Shown piece by piece: positions 18,934-27,496 of a stretch of DNA of 64,000 bases (its first letter is position 1; every line of letters begins with the position of its first letter). The DNA lies in NCBI RefSeq assembly GCF_021590045.1, contig NZ_CP062221.1, positions 2,914,001-2,978,000 of the forward strand, given 5' to 3'. The stretch is from Cellulomonas palmilytica (GTDB taxonomy: Bacteria; Actinomycetota; Actinomycetes; Actinomycetales; Cellulomonadaceae). The notes under the pieces were generated by a model, which searched no databases, had not been told where the DNA came from, and saw only the letters and a program-made list of their open reading frames with translations. Position numbers and translations under genes: made by a program.

Positions 18934-20271
18934 TCACAGGACGGGCAGGAACCGCTTCAGCTCGTAGGGCGTCACCTGCGAGCGGTACTCCTCCCACTCC
19001 TGGCGCTTGTTGCGCAGGAAGAAGTCGAAGACGTGCTCACCCAGGGTCTCGGCGACCAGCTCGGAGCGCTCCATGACCTCGATCGCGGCGTCGAGCGACT
19101 GCGGCAGCGGCTCGATGCCCAGCGCCCGGCGCTCGGCGTCGGTGAGCTCCCACACGTCGTCCTCGGCGCCGTCGGGCATCTCGTAGCCCTCCTCGATGCC
19201 CTTGAGACCGGCCGCGAGCAGCACCGCGAACGCGAGGTACGGGTTGGTCGCCGAGTCCACCGCGCGGTACTCGACGCGCGCCGAGTTGCCCTTGCCCGGC
19301 TTGTACATGGGGATGCGCACGAGAGCGGAGCGGTTGTTGTGGCCCCAGCAGATGTAGCTCGGCGCCTCGGAGCCGCCCCACAGGCGCTTGTAGGAGTTCA
19401 CGAACTGGTTGGTCACCGCCGTGATCTCCGCCGCGTGCCGGAGCAGGCCGGCGATGAAGCTGCGCGCGACCTTCGACTGCTCGAGGTGCGCACCCGGCTC
19501 GTGGAACGCGTTGCGGTCGCCCTCGAACAGCGACAGGTGCGTGTGCATGCCGGAGCCCGGCTTGTCGGCCAGGGGCTTGGGCATGAAGCTCGCGAACACG
19601 CCCTGCTCGAGCGCGACCTCCTTGACCACCTGGCGGAACGTCATGATGTTGTCAGCGGTCGTCAGCGCGTCCGCGTACCGCAGGTCGATCTCGTTCTGGC
19701 CCGGCCCCGCCTCGTGGTGCGAGAACTCGACCGAGATGCCCATGGACTCGAGCATCGTGATCGCCGCGCGCCGGAAGTCGTGCGCGGTGCCGCGCGGGAC
19801 GTGGTCGAAGTAGCCGCCCTGGTCGACCGGGACCAGCGGCTGCGTCGGGTCGGCCGGCGCGTCGAACAGGTAGAACTCGACCTCGGGGTGCGTGTAGAAC
19901 GTGAACCCCTTGTCGCTGGCCCGGCTCAGCGCACGCTTGAGCACGTTGCGCGAGTCCGCGAGGCTGGGCTCGCCGTCGGGCGTCAGCAGGTCGCAGAACA
20001 TGCGCGCGGTCCCGTGCCGCTCGCCGCGCCACGGCAGCACCTGGAACGTCGACGGGTCGGGCCGCGCGATCATGTCGGCCTCGTACACGCGCGTCAGGCC
20101 CTCGATCGCGCTCCCGTCGAACCCGATGCCCTCGGTGAAGGCGGCCTCGAGCTCGGCCGGCGCGACCGCCACCGACTTCAGGATGCCGAGAACGTCGGTG
20201 AACCAGAGGCGGATGAAGCGGATGTCCCGCTCCTCGACCGTGCGGAGCACGAACTCCTGCTGCCTGTCCAT
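18934..20271 (-). CDS. glnA2: type I glutamine synthetase, GlnA2-like
   Basis: The enzyme makes glutamine from glutamate, ammonia and ATP. At 445 residues starting MDRQQEFVLRTVEERDIRF it matches the short I-alpha class. Visible signatures are the N-terminal beta-grasp (LWFTDVLGILKSV), GFDGSAIEG, the metal/glutamate motif EFSHHEAGPGQNEIDLR, GSGMHTHLS, and NRSALVRIP. The place that holds the adenylylation Tyr in I-beta enzymes reads DVWELTDAE, with Trp374, so this enzyme is probably not regulated by the adjacent GlnE. I chose the start at 20271 because homologues begin at this Met; the frame continues 17 codons upstream. It is the first gene of the glnA2-glnE operon. Confidence 0.93.
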   Translation of the reverse strand: MDRQQEFVLRTVEERDIRFIRLWFTDVLGILKSVAVAPAELEAAFTEGIGFDGSAIEGLTRVYEADMIARPDPSTFQVLPWRGERHGTARMFCDLLTPDGEPSLADSRNVLKRALSRASDKGFTFYTHPEVEFYLFDAPADPTQPLVPVDQGGYFDHVPRGTAHDFRRAAITMLESMGISVEFSHHEAGPGQNEIDLRYADALTTADNIMTFRQVVKEVALEQGVFASFMPKPLADKPGSGMHTHLSLFEGDRNAFHEPGAHLEQSKVARSFIAGLLRHAAEITAVTNQFVNSYKRLWGGSEAPSYICWGHNNRSALVRIPMYKPGKGNSARVEYRAVDSATNPYLAFAVLLAAGLKGIEEGYEMPDGAEDDVWELTDAERRALGIEPLPQSLDAAIEVMERSELVAETLGEHVFDFFLRNKRQEWEEYRSQVTPYELKRFLPVL

Positions 20272-20467
20272 GGCGCATATCCTGCCCGATCCGCGGCCCG
20301 CCGCCGCCCCCATCCCACCCACCGGCGCGCCCCACCCCTCCGAGCCCGCACCTCACCCGACCTCGAGCGCGCACGTCCCGGCGCGAGCGCGCCCGCCGTG
20401 CGTGCGCAGTGGGGCGGGAACGTGCGCGGTCGGCGGGGATCGGGGTGGTGCTGGGTAGGGTCGGGGG
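20272..20467. promoter_or_regulatory. divergent promoter region glnA2 / nadE
   Basis: These 196 bp separate the divergent glnA2 and nadE starts and must carry both promoters. GCGCATATCCTG directly upstream of the glnA2 ATG includes TATGCG on the minus strand, a possible -10 that would give a near-leaderless transcript. On the plus strand, GGGTAGGGT at 20454-20462 just before the nadE GTG resembles a TAGGGT -10, again close to the start codon. No -35 consensus is clear. Confidence 0.4.
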
Positions 20468-22117
20468 GTGAGTCGAGTGAGGATCGCTGCAGCGCAGGTC
20501 GACACGTGCGTCGGGGACCTCGAGGGGAACGCGCGCCTCGTCCTGGAGTGGACCCGCCGTGCGGCGGACGCGGGTGCCGACCTCGTCGTCTTCCCGGAGA
20601 TGACGCTGACGGGCTACCCCATCGAGGACCTCGCGCTGCGGGCGTCGTTCCGGCGCGCGGCGGCCGCGACGCTCGACCGGCTCGCCCAGGACCTCGTCGC
20701 CGCCGGCCTGGGACAGGTCGCGGTGCTCGTCGGGTCCGTGGGCGAGCGCACCACCGCGGGCGTCCAGCGGCCGACGAACGACGCGGTGCTGCTGCGCGCC
20801 GGCCGGGTCGAGTCCCGGTACTCCAAGCACCACCTGCCGAACTACGGCGTGTTCGACGAGTTCCGGATCTTCACCTCGGGCGACGACATCTGCGTGGTCG
20901 AGGTGGCCGGTCGTCGCCTGGGCGTCGTGATCTGCGAGGACATCTGGCAGGACGGCGGCCCGGTGTCGCAGATGGACGCGAACGACGTCGCCGCGCTCGT
21001 CGTGCTCAACGGCTCCCCGTTCGAGGAGGGCAAGGGGCACGTCCGCACCGAGCTCGCGGCACGCCGCGCGGCCGAGGTCGACGCGCCCGTCGTCTACGTC
21101 AACCTCGTCGGCGGGCAGGACGACCTGGTGTTCGACGGCGGGTCGTTCGTCGTGGACCGTGACGGCACGACGCTCGCGACCGCCCCGCAGTTCGTCGAGC
21201 ACCTGCTGGTGTGGGACCTCGCCGACGAGGGCGAGCCGTCGCTGCCCGGCCCGCAGGTGCCGCCGCTCGGCGCGGACGAGGAGACGTACCGCGCGGTCGT
21301 GCTCGGCCTCGCGGGCTACGTGCGCAAGAACGGCTTCCGGTCGGTCGTGCTCGGGGTCTCGGGTGGGATCGACTCGGCGCTCACGGCGGTGATCGCGGCG
21401 GACGCGATCGGCGGCGAGAACGTCGTGGGCGTCTCGATGCCGTCGTCGTTCTCCTCGCAGCACTCGAAGGACGACGCGGCGGACCTCGCCGAGCGCATCG
21501 GCGCGGACTACCGCGTGCAGCCCATCGCGCCCATGGTCGACGCGTTCCAGGACCAGCTCGCGCTCGAGGGGGTCGCCGAGGAGAACCTGCAGGCGCGCGT
21601 GCGCGGCGTGGTCCTCATGGCGATCTCGAACCGTGAGGGGCACCTGGTCATCGCGCCGGGCAACAAGTCCGAGCTCGCGACCGGCTACGCGACCATCTAC
21701 GACGCGGGCAGCATCGGCGGGTTCGCACCGCTCAAGGACGTCGACAAGTCCCGCGTGTGGGCGCTCGCCCGCTGGCGCAACGACCACGCGGTCGACCGCG
21801 GCGAGATCCCGCCGATCCCGGAGTCCTCGATCACCAAGCCGCCGAGCGCCGAGCTGCGCCCCGGCCAGACCGACCAGGACTCGCTGCCGCCGTACGACCT
21901 GCTCGACGAGGTGCTCGACGCGTACGTCGAGCACGCCGAGGGCCGGGCGGAGCTGCTCGCGCGCGGGTACGACGAGGCCGTCGTCGACCGGGTGCTGCAG
22001 CTCGTGGACCGCGCGGAGTGGAAGCGGCGCCAGTACCCGCTCGGCCCGAAGGTCACGGCGCTCGCGTTCGGCCGTGACCGCCGCCTCCCGGTGACCTCGC
22101 GGTGGCGCGAGCCCTGA
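20468..22117 (+). CDS. nadE: glutamine-dependent NAD+ synthetase
   Basis: This 549-residue protein converts nicotinate adenine dinucleotide to NAD+ with glutamine as ammonia donor. The N-terminal nitrilase-fold glutaminase has its triad Glu44 (VFPEMTLTG), Lys120 (KHHLPNYG) and Cys156 (VVICEDIW). The C-terminal N-type ATP pyrophosphatase has the SGGIDS P-loop at residues 298-303, GNKSELATGY, and SITKPPSAELRP. The start is GTG (VSRVRIAAAQVD), as expected for the conserved beta strand of the nitrilase domain. It is transcribed away from glnA2 and appears monocistronic. Confidence 0.95.
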   Translation: MSRVRIAAAQVDTCVGDLEGNARLVLEWTRRAADAGADLVVFPEMTLTGYPIEDLALRASFRRAAAATLDRLAQDLVAAGLGQVAVLVGSVGERTTAGVQRPTNDAVLLRAGRVESRYSKHHLPNYGVFDEFRIFTSGDDICVVEVAGRRLGVVICEDIWQDGGPVSQMDANDVAALVVLNGSPFEEGKGHVRTELAARRAAEVDAPVVYVNLVGGQDDLVFDGGSFVVDRDGTTLATAPQFVEHLLVWDLADEGEPSLPGPQVPPLGADEETYRAVVLGLAGYVRKNGFRSVVLGVSGGIDSALTAVIAADAIGGENVVGVSMPSSFSSQHSKDDAADLAERIGADYRVQPIAPMVDAFQDQLALEGVAEENLQARVRGVVLMAISNREGHLVIAPGNKSELATGYATIYDAGSIGGFAPLKDVDKSRVWALARWRNDHAVDRGEIPPIPESSITKPPSAELRPGQTDQDSLPPYDLLDEVLDAYVEHAEGRAELLARGYDEAVVDRVLQLVDRAEWKRRQYPLGPKVTALAFGRDRRLPVTSRWREP

Positions 22118-22200
22118 CCGGCCGGGCCGTCGACCGGGTGGTCGACCGGGCGACCACCGGGTACGACAAGCACGCGACAGCCGCGAGGACACCACGACTC

Positions 22201-22239
22201 AGCACGACGACCCAGCACGACGACCCAGCACGACGACGC
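22201..22239. repeat. three tandem 13-bp units
   Basis: The unit AGCACGACGACCC occurs at 22201-22213 and 22214-22226, and a third copy at 22227-22239 ends GC instead of CC. It lies in the 169-bp gap between nadE and panB, 48 bp before the panB start. A second short duplication (GTCGACCGGG twice) lies at about 22130-22151. No protein is encoded here. It is probably slippage-derived. Confidence 0.75.
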
Positions 22240-22286
22240 ACCACCCCCGACCCCCACGTCCGCGGGACGTACGAAACGGAGCGACG

Positions 22287-23099
22287 ATGAGCGAGACCAG
22301 CAAGCGCGTGCGGGTGCACCACCTGCGGGCCGCGAAGGAGCGCGGTGAGCGGCTCACGATGCTCACGGCGTACGACGCGGTCACGGCGCGGATCTTCGAC
22401 GAGGCCGGCGTCGACATGCTGCTCGTCGGCGACTCGATCGGGAACACGATGCACGGGCACGCCACGACGCTGCCGGTCACGGTCGAGGACATGATCCCGC
22501 CGGCGCGCGCGGTCGCGGGCGCGGCCAAGCGCGCGTTCGTCGTCGTCGACCTCCCGTTCGGCTCGTACGAGTCGGGGCCGCAGCAGGCGCTCGAGACCGC
22601 TGTCCGGGTCATGAAGGCGACCGGCGCGGACGCGGTCAAGTTCGAGGGCGGGAAGCGATCGGCCGCGCAGATCCGCGCGATCACGACGGCGGGCATCCCG
22701 GTCGTCGGCCACCTGGGCTACACGCCGCAGTCCGAGAACCTGCTGGGCGGCCCGCGCGTCCAGGGCCGCGGTGACGTGGCCGCCGAGGAGCTGTCCGAGG
22801 ACGCGCTCGCGGTCGCGGACGCCGGTGCGGTCGCCGTGGTCCTCGAGATGGTCCCGGCGCCCGTCGCGGCGCGCATCACGGAGATCGTCGCGATCCCGAC
22901 GATCGGCATCGGCGCGGGCGCGGAGTGCGACGGCCAGGTGCTGGTCTGGGTCGACATGGCGGGCATGGGCGACTGGTCGCCGCGGTTCGCCAAGCGGTTC
23001 GGCGAGGTGGGTGCTGCGCTGCGCGCGGCGGCGACGGCGTACGTCGACGAGGTCCGCTCGGGCGCGTTCCCCGACGCGGCGCACAGCTTCGAGAAGTGA
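22287..23099 (+). CDS. panB: 3-methyl-2-oxobutanoate hydroxymethyltransferase
   Basis: PanB transfers a hydroxymethyl group from 5,10-methylene-tetrahydrofolate to 2-oxoisovalerate, giving ketopantoate for pantothenate and CoA. The 270-residue (beta/alpha)8 enzyme shows its core motifs: MLTAYDAVTARIFDEAG, LLVGDSIGNTMHGH (metal-binding Asp), VVVDLPFGSY, VKFEGG, GHLGYTPQS, VLEMVPAP and IPTIGIGAG. The start is ATG at 22287, preceded by GGAGCGACG. panB follows glnA2 closely in M. tuberculosis as well. A strong hairpin ends the unit just after the stop. Confidence 0.96.
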   Translation: MSETSKRVRVHHLRAAKERGERLTMLTAYDAVTARIFDEAGVDMLLVGDSIGNTMHGHATTLPVTVEDMIPPARAVAGAAKRAFVVVDLPFGSYESGPQQALETAVRVMKATGADAVKFEGGKRSAAQIRAITTAGIPVVGHLGYTPQSENLLGGPRVQGRGDVAAEELSEDALAVADAGAVAVVLEMVPAPVAARITEIVAIPTIGIGAGAECDGQVLVWVDMAGMGDWSPRFAKRFGEVGAALRAAATAYVDEVRSGAFPDAAHSFEK

Positions 23100-23105
23100 C
23101 GGGAC

Positions 23106-23135
23106 GGGCCGCCCGCGGACGTGCGCGGGCGGCCC
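23106..23135 (+). terminator. hairpin terminator after panB
   Basis: A perfect 12-bp stem (GGGCCGCCCGCG / CGCGGGCGGCCC) with a 6-nt loop lies 7 bp after the panB stop. No U tract follows, as is common in actinobacteria. It is symmetric and can also serve the convergent small gene that ends at 23154. Confidence 0.7.
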
Positions 23136-23153
23136 GGTCCGGTCATCCGCGCG

Positions 23154-23336
23154 TCAGCGCTCGGCCTCGTCCTGCGCGTCCCACGCGGCCGTCCGGGCGC
23201 GCGCCTGCTCGAGCGCGTGCTGCGCCGCCTCGCGCGTGGGGTACGGGCCCATGACCTTGCTCCAGTCGCTGCGCTGACCCTCCTCGACCTGCCCGGTCGC
23301 GGTGTTGTACCAGTACTGCTTCGCGTCGTCGCTCAC
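23154..23336 (-). CDS. small SPOR-like conserved protein, 60 aa
   Basis: The 60-residue protein ([20 protein letters not shown], then [21 protein letters not shown]) matches a small actinobacterial family annotated as SPOR-domain-like: an aromatic [11 protein letters not shown] stretch and a [13 protein letters not shown] helix. It is soluble, with no signal. The ATG at 23336 is preceded by GGAAGGAG on the minus strand. It is convergent to panB and divergent from map. The biochemical role is not known; full SPOR domains bind peptidoglycan, but this copy lacks any membrane anchor. Confidence 0.75.
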   Translation of the reverse strand: MSDDAKQYWYNTATGQVEEGQRSDWSKVMGPYPTREAAQHALEQARARTAAWDAQDEAER

Positions 23337-23416
23337 GCCGGCTCCTTCCTCGTCCCTGCACGTCGGGCCGCACGTCGGGGGGCTCGTCGTCGTGCCCGGT
23401 CCGTAGACTGCCAGGC

Positions 23417-24280
23417 ATGTCGCCCGTCCGCTCCGCGCTCGTCCCGGGCACGATCAGCCCGCGTCGTGCCGTCCCCTCCACCATCGCCCGCCCCGAGTAC
23501 GTGGACAAGCCGGCACCGACGCCGTACCACGGGCCCGACGTGCTGGACGACGAGACGGTCGCGCGGATCCGGGTCGCGGCGCGCCTCGCGGCGCAGGCGC
23601 TCGCCGAGGTCGGCGCGCACGTGCGGCCGGGCGTGACGACCGACGAGCTCGACCGCATCGGTCACGAGTTCCTGCTCGACCACGGTGCGTACCCGTCGAC
23701 GCTCGGCTACCGGGGCTTCCCGAAGTCCCTGTGCACGAGCCTCAACGAGGTCATCTGCCACGGCATCCCGGACTCGACGGTCGTGCGGGACGGCGACATC
23801 GTGAACGTCGACATCACCGCGTACATCGGCGGCGTGCACGGCGACAACAACGCGACGTTCCTCGCGGGCGACGTCGACGAGGAGTCACGCCTGCTGGTCG
23901 AGCGCACGCGGGAGTCGCTCGAGCGCGCGATCAAGGCGGTCAAGCCGGGGCGCGAGATCAACGTCATCGGTCGCGTGATCGAGAAGTACGCAGCACGATT
24001 CGGGTACGGCGTGGTGCGCGACTACACGGGGCACGGCGTGGGAACGGCGTTCCACACGGGCCTCGTGGTCCCGCACTACGACTCGGCACCGCAGTACGAC
24101 ACGGTCATCGAGCCCGGCATGGTGTTCACCATCGAGCCCATGCTCAACCTCGGCACGCCGGACTGGGTGATGTGGGACGACGACTGGACGGTCCTGACGG
24201 CCGACGGCCGCCGCTCCGCGCAGTTCGAGCACACCTTGCTGGTCACGGACGACGGAGCGGAGATCCTGACACTGCCATGA
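23417..24280 (+). CDS. map: type I methionine aminopeptidase
   Basis: The enzyme removes the initiator Met from nascent proteins. All five metal ligands of the pita-bread fold are in place with E. coli spacing: Asp132 (VNVDITAY), Asp143 ([10 protein letters not shown]), His206 (GHGVGTAFH), Glu240 (FTIEPML) and Glu271 (AQFEHTLL). The 287-residue protein has an N-terminal extension of about 35 residues ([17 protein letters not shown]) seen in actinobacterial MetAP1 forms. The ATG at 23417 lies a few bases after a TAGACT-like -10 (23404-23409), so the transcript may be nearly leaderless. Its stop overlaps the ppgK start (ATGA). Confidence 0.95.
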   Translation: MSPVRSALVPGTISPRRAVPSTIARPEYVDKPAPTPYHGPDVLDDETVARIRVAARLAAQALAEVGAHVRPGVTTDELDRIGHEFLLDHGAYPSTLGYRGFPKSLCTSLNEVICHGIPDSTVVRDGDIVNVDITAYIGGVHGDNNATFLAGDVDEESRLLVERTRESLERAIKAVKPGREINVIGRVIEKYAARFGYGVVRDYTGHGVGTAFHTGLVVPHYDSAPQYDTVIEPGMVFTIEPMLNLGTPDWVMWDDDWTVLTADGRRSAQFEHTLLVTDDGAEILTLP

Positions 24281-25032
24281 GCAAGCGAGCGTTCGGCATC
24301 GACATCGGCGGCAGCGGCATCAAGGGCGCCCCCGTGGACCTCAAAAAGGGGGCGTTCGCCGACGACCGGCTGCGCATCCCCACCCCGCAGCCGGCGACGC
24401 CGGACGCGGTCGCACGGACGGTCGGCGAGATCGTCGACTCGTTCGACCTGGGCAAGGACGTGCCGATCGGCGTGACGTTCCCCGCGGTGATGCTGCACGG
24501 CGTCGCGCAGTCCGCCGCGAACGTCGACGACTCGTGGATCGGCACGAACGCCCAGAAGCTGTTCGCGGAGGCGACGGGCCGGCACGTGGTCGCGGTCAAC
24601 GACGCGGACGCCGCGGGCTACGCCGAGGCGCGCTACGGCGCGGCGAAGGGCGTGGACGGTGTGGTGCTCGTCGTGACGCTCGGTACGGGCATCGGCTCGG
24701 CGCTCGTCGTCGACGGTCACCTGGTGCCGAACACCGAGCTGGGGCACCTGGAGATCGACGGGCACGACGCGGAGTCGCGCGCGTCCGACGCGGCGCGGGA
24801 CCGCGAGGACCTCGACTTCCCGCAGTGGGCGCAGCGGCTGCAGCGCTACTTCACGGTGGTGGAGAACCTGTTCTGGCCGGACCTCATCGTGGTCGGCGGC
24901 GGCGTGAGCAAGCACCACGAGAAGTTCCTGCCACTGCTGGACCTGCGCACGCGCATCGTCCCGGCGGAGCTGCGCAACGCCGCGGGCATCGTGGGGGCGG
25001 CGGCGCTCGCCGCGGCCGCAGAGAAGGACTGA
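24277..25032 (+). CDS. ppgK: polyphosphate glucokinase
   Basis: PpgK phosphorylates glucose with polyphosphate (or ATP) as donor and is characteristic of Actinobacteria. The ROK-family signatures are visible: [13 protein letters not shown] near residues 6-18 (phosphate 1 loop), [21 protein letters not shown] with the catalytic Asp, [13 protein letters not shown], and ELGHLEIDG. The length of 251 residues is normal. It overlaps map by 4 bp (ATGA), so the two are translationally coupled. The metallo-beta-lactamase-fold gene follows directly. Confidence 0.95.
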   Translation: MSKRAFGIDIGGSGIKGAPVDLKKGAFADDRLRIPTPQPATPDAVARTVGEIVDSFDLGKDVPIGVTFPAVMLHGVAQSAANVDDSWIGTNAQKLFAEATGRHVVAVNDADAAGYAEARYGAAKGVDGVVLVVTLGTGIGSALVVDGHLVPNTELGHLEIDGHDAESRASDAARDREDLDFPQWAQRLQRYFTVVENLFWPDLIVVGGGVSKHHEKFLPLLDLRTRIVPAELRNAAGIVGAAALAAAAEKD

Positions 25033-25037
25033 CCCCG

Positions 25038-25886
25038 CTGGGCTCGGCAGGGCCGCGTCTCGTCGAGGTCGCGCCGGGCGTGCTCGTCGCGACGAGCGCG
25101 GTCTACGCGACCACGACGAGCGTGCTCGTCGGGTCCGGCGGCGCATGCCTGGTGGTCGACCCGGGCGTGACGGCCGACGAGGTCGCGGCGCTGGGCGCGG
25201 CCGTGTCGGCACACGCGTGGCGCACGGTCGCCGTGTGGTCGACGCACCCGCACTGGGACCACCGCCTGGACGGGCCGGCGTTCGCGGGTGTCCCGCGCTG
25301 GGCCGTCGGCCGCGACGACGAGCACAGCGGCGACGAGGCCGCGGCGCTCGCCGCCGCGCGGGACGCCGACGACGAGCTCGCGCGCGTCCTGCGTTCCCGG
25401 CCGGGCGACGCCCCGGCCCAACTGGCTCCGACGCCCTCGCCCGCACCGTTCCTGCCCGCTCCGCCCGACGCGCCGCCCGGCTGGCGTGCGCTCGACACGG
25501 CCGCGATCGGCTGGGCCGGACCGCGCGTGCTGGTCCTCGCGCACCGCGCGCACGCCCCGGGGCACGGCGCGCTGCTGCTCCCGGACGCGGGCGTGCTCGT
25601 CGCGGGCGACATGCTGAGCGACGTCGAGGTCCCGCTGCTCGACGAGGACGCGGAGGACCCGCTGGGCGACTACGCCGCGGCCCTCGACGCGCTCGCCGCG
25701 TCGGGCGCGGACCTCGTCGTCCCCGGCCACGGCTCTCCCGGCCCGCTGGACGCGCGCGTCGCGGCCGACCGTGCGTACGTCGCGGGGCTCACGGAGCCGG
25801 CCCCCACGTGCTCGCCCGACCCCCGCCTGTCGTCGTCGTGGCAACGCGACGTCGACGCCCGGCAGCGTCGGCTGGTGCGCCCCTGA
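25038..25886 (+). CDS. metallo-beta-lactamase-fold hydrolase, about 282 aa, start uncertain
   Basis: The fold is shown by STHPHWDHRLDG (the H-x-H-x-D-H zinc motif), APGHGALLLP, VLVAGDML and VVPGHGSPGP. Substrate cannot be told; similar small proteins are hydrolases of thioesters, lactones or phosphodiesters. The start is a problem: homology begins at LVEVAPGVLVATS, but no ATG, GTG or TTG lies in frame between the ppgK stop and that point. CTG codons occur at 25029 and 25038; the first GTG is at 25080, inside the first strand. I give 25038 as the working start. The gene is in line with map-ppgK. Confidence 0.75.
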   Translation: MGSAGPRLVEVAPGVLVATSAVYATTTSVLVGSGGACLVVDPGVTADEVAALGAAVSAHAWRTVAVWSTHPHWDHRLDGPAFAGVPRWAVGRDDEHSGDEAAALAAARDADDELARVLRSRPGDAPAQLAPTPSPAPFLPAPPDAPPGWRALDTAAIGWAGPRVLVLAHRAHAPGHGALLLPDAGVLVAGDMLSDVEVPLLDEDAEDPLGDYAAALDALAASGADLVVPGHGSPGPLDARVAADRAYVAGLTEPAPTCSPDPRLSSSWQRDVDARQRRLVRP

Positions 25887-25960
25887 CCTGCCCGGTCCCC
25901 ACCCGGAACCTCCACACGGACCGGCCTCGCGGCCGGCGCACGCCGTGGTGAGGTGGTCGC

Positions 25961-27061
25961 GTGCTGCTCCCCCGGCGCATCGTCGCCCCGCTGGCCCACG
26001 CCCGGTCCGCGGTGGAGCGCGGCTTCACCGCGGTGGAGCAGCGCATCGACGCCGCGGCGCACCGGCGGCTCGCCCGGCTGCCGGCGGACGGTCCGCGCGC
26101 GTGGTCCGTCGCGCTCGTCGTGTTCACGCTCAAGCAGACGTGGGCGTGCCTGTTCGGCGGCCTGCTGCTCGCGGTGATCCTCGCGACGCGCCTGTGGTAC
26201 CCGGACGACGTGCCGCTCGCGCGCAACGACTTCCTGACGCTCGCGGCGCTCGCGCTGCAGGTGGGCATGCTCGCCACGCGCCTGGAGACGGTCGCGGAGC
26301 TGCGCGTGGTCGGCGTCTTCCACGTCGTCGGGACGGCGATGGAGCTGTTCAAGACCGACGTCGGCTCGTGGTCGTACGCCGCGGACGGCGTGCTGCGGCT
26401 CGGCGCGGTGCCGCTGTTCTCGGGGTTCATGTACGGCGCGGTCGGCTCGTACCTGGTGCGCGTCATGCGCATCTTCGACCTGCGTTTCGCGCGTTACCCG
26501 CGCCGCTGGGTCACGGCGCTCGTCGCGGCCGCGATCTACGCCAACTTCTTCACGCACCACTGGTGGTGGGACGCGCGCTGGGCGCTGGTGGCCGCGGTCG
26601 TGGCGGTCTGGGCACGCTGCGTGATGCACGTGCGCGTCCTGACGCGCGTCGTGCGCATGCCTGTGCTGGTGGCGTTCGGCCTGGTCTCAGCGGTGATCTG
26701 GGTCGCGGAGAACCTGGCGACGTTCGCGGGCGCGTGGCTGTACCCGGCGCAGGCCGCGGGCTGGCACCTGGTCTCGCCGCACAAGCTCGTCGCGTGGTTC
26801 CTGCTGCTGGTGATCTCGGTCGTGCTCGTGACGTGGGTGCACGTCCCGCGCGCGCCGGACGGCTCGGGGACCGCCGGCGCGGCGCGGGACGAGGTGCGGC
26901 GTCAGGGACGGCGACGACGCACGGACAGCACCGCGACGACGGCGACGGCCGCGACCAGGGCGAACAGCGCTCCGACGACGAACGCCGCGGGGCCACCGCC
27001 GCGCGGGCCCGGGTCGATGGTCGGCAGCGCCGACGGGGTCGGGGACGGCGCGACGGTCTGA
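25961..27061 (+). CDS. DUF817 (YoaT-like) membrane protein
   Basis: After an amphipathic N-terminus the protein carries about eight hydrophobic segments with the family signature KQTWACLFGGLLLAVIL near residue 55, LFKTDVGSWSY, and NFFTHHWWWDARW. That is the plan of DUF817 integral membrane proteins, whose function is unknown. The GTG at 25961 starts the frame. The family fold ends near residue 300 (VTWVHVPRAP); the remaining 65 residues are low-complexity Arg/Thr/Pro sequence read antisense to the end of the copC-like gene. The two coding frames overlap by 160 bp tail to tail. Confidence 0.85.
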   Translation: MLLPRRIVAPLAHARSAVERGFTAVEQRIDAAAHRRLARLPADGPRAWSVALVVFTLKQTWACLFGGLLLAVILATRLWYPDDVPLARNDFLTLAALALQVGMLATRLETVAELRVVGVFHVVGTAMELFKTDVGSWSYAADGVLRLGAVPLFSGFMYGAVGSYLVRVMRIFDLRFARYPRRWVTALVAAAIYANFFTHHWWWDARWALVAAVVAVWARCVMHVRVLTRVVRMPVLVAFGLVSAVIWVAENLATFAGAWLYPAQAAGWHLVSPHKLVAWFLLLVISVVLVTWVHVPRAPDGSGTAGAARDEVRRQGRRRRTDSTATTATAATRANSAPTTNAAGPPPRGPGSMVGSADGVGDGATV

Positions 27062-27495
27062 TCCGCGCTCGGGCTGGGCGCGGCCGTCGTCGGTGCCTCG
27101 GTGGGCGTCGGGGCGGGCGCCCCGCCGCTGTCCGCCGCGACGAACGCGAACGTCCCGTCGACGGGGTGGCCGTCGGCGGAGGTGACGCGCCACTGCACGG
27201 TGTAGCGGCCCGCGGGCAGCTCCCCGGACAGCGCCTGCGTCACGGTCGCGTCGACGAGCTGCGGCTCGCCGTCCGCGACGTCACGGCCGTCGGGCGCGAG
27301 GACGACGACGCGAGTCCCCATCGCCAGCGCGGGCGACGAGAACGTCAGCGTGACCGCGTCGGGTGCCATCGGGAGCGTCGCGCCGTCGGGCGGGTCGGTC
27401 GACAGCAGTGTGTCGTGCGCGGAGCTCGCGGTCGCTCCCCCGACGAGCAGCAGACCGGTCGCGACGAGGCCCACGAGGGCACGCAGGGTGCGCAC
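26902..27495 (-). CDS. CopC-domain copper-binding protein with C-terminal anchor
   Basis: A signal peptide (residues 1-26) ends at ASSA, leaving His27 as the mature N-terminus (HDTLLSTDPPDG). Asp108 and His110 in SADGHPVDG complete the Cu(II) site known from CopC: N-terminal amine and His, plus a D-x-H pair. A Pro/Thr-rich linker (about residues 125-165) and one membrane helix (AAFVVGALFALVAAVAVVAVL) anchor the 197-residue protein outside the membrane. The start is GTG, one base after the YcnI gene stop, so the two are cotranscribed. It probably binds copper or passes it to an importer. Confidence 0.88.
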   Translation of the reverse strand: MRTLRALVGLVATGLLLVGGATASSAHDTLLSTDPPDGATLPMAPDAVTLTFSSPALAMGTRVVVLAPDGRDVADGEPQLVDATVTQALSGELPAGRYTVQWRVTSADGHPVDGTFAFVAADSGGAPAPTPTEAPTTAAPSPSADQTVAPSPTPSALPTIDPGPRGGGPAAFVVGALFALVAAVAVVAVLSVRRRRP

Positions 27496-27496
27496 G

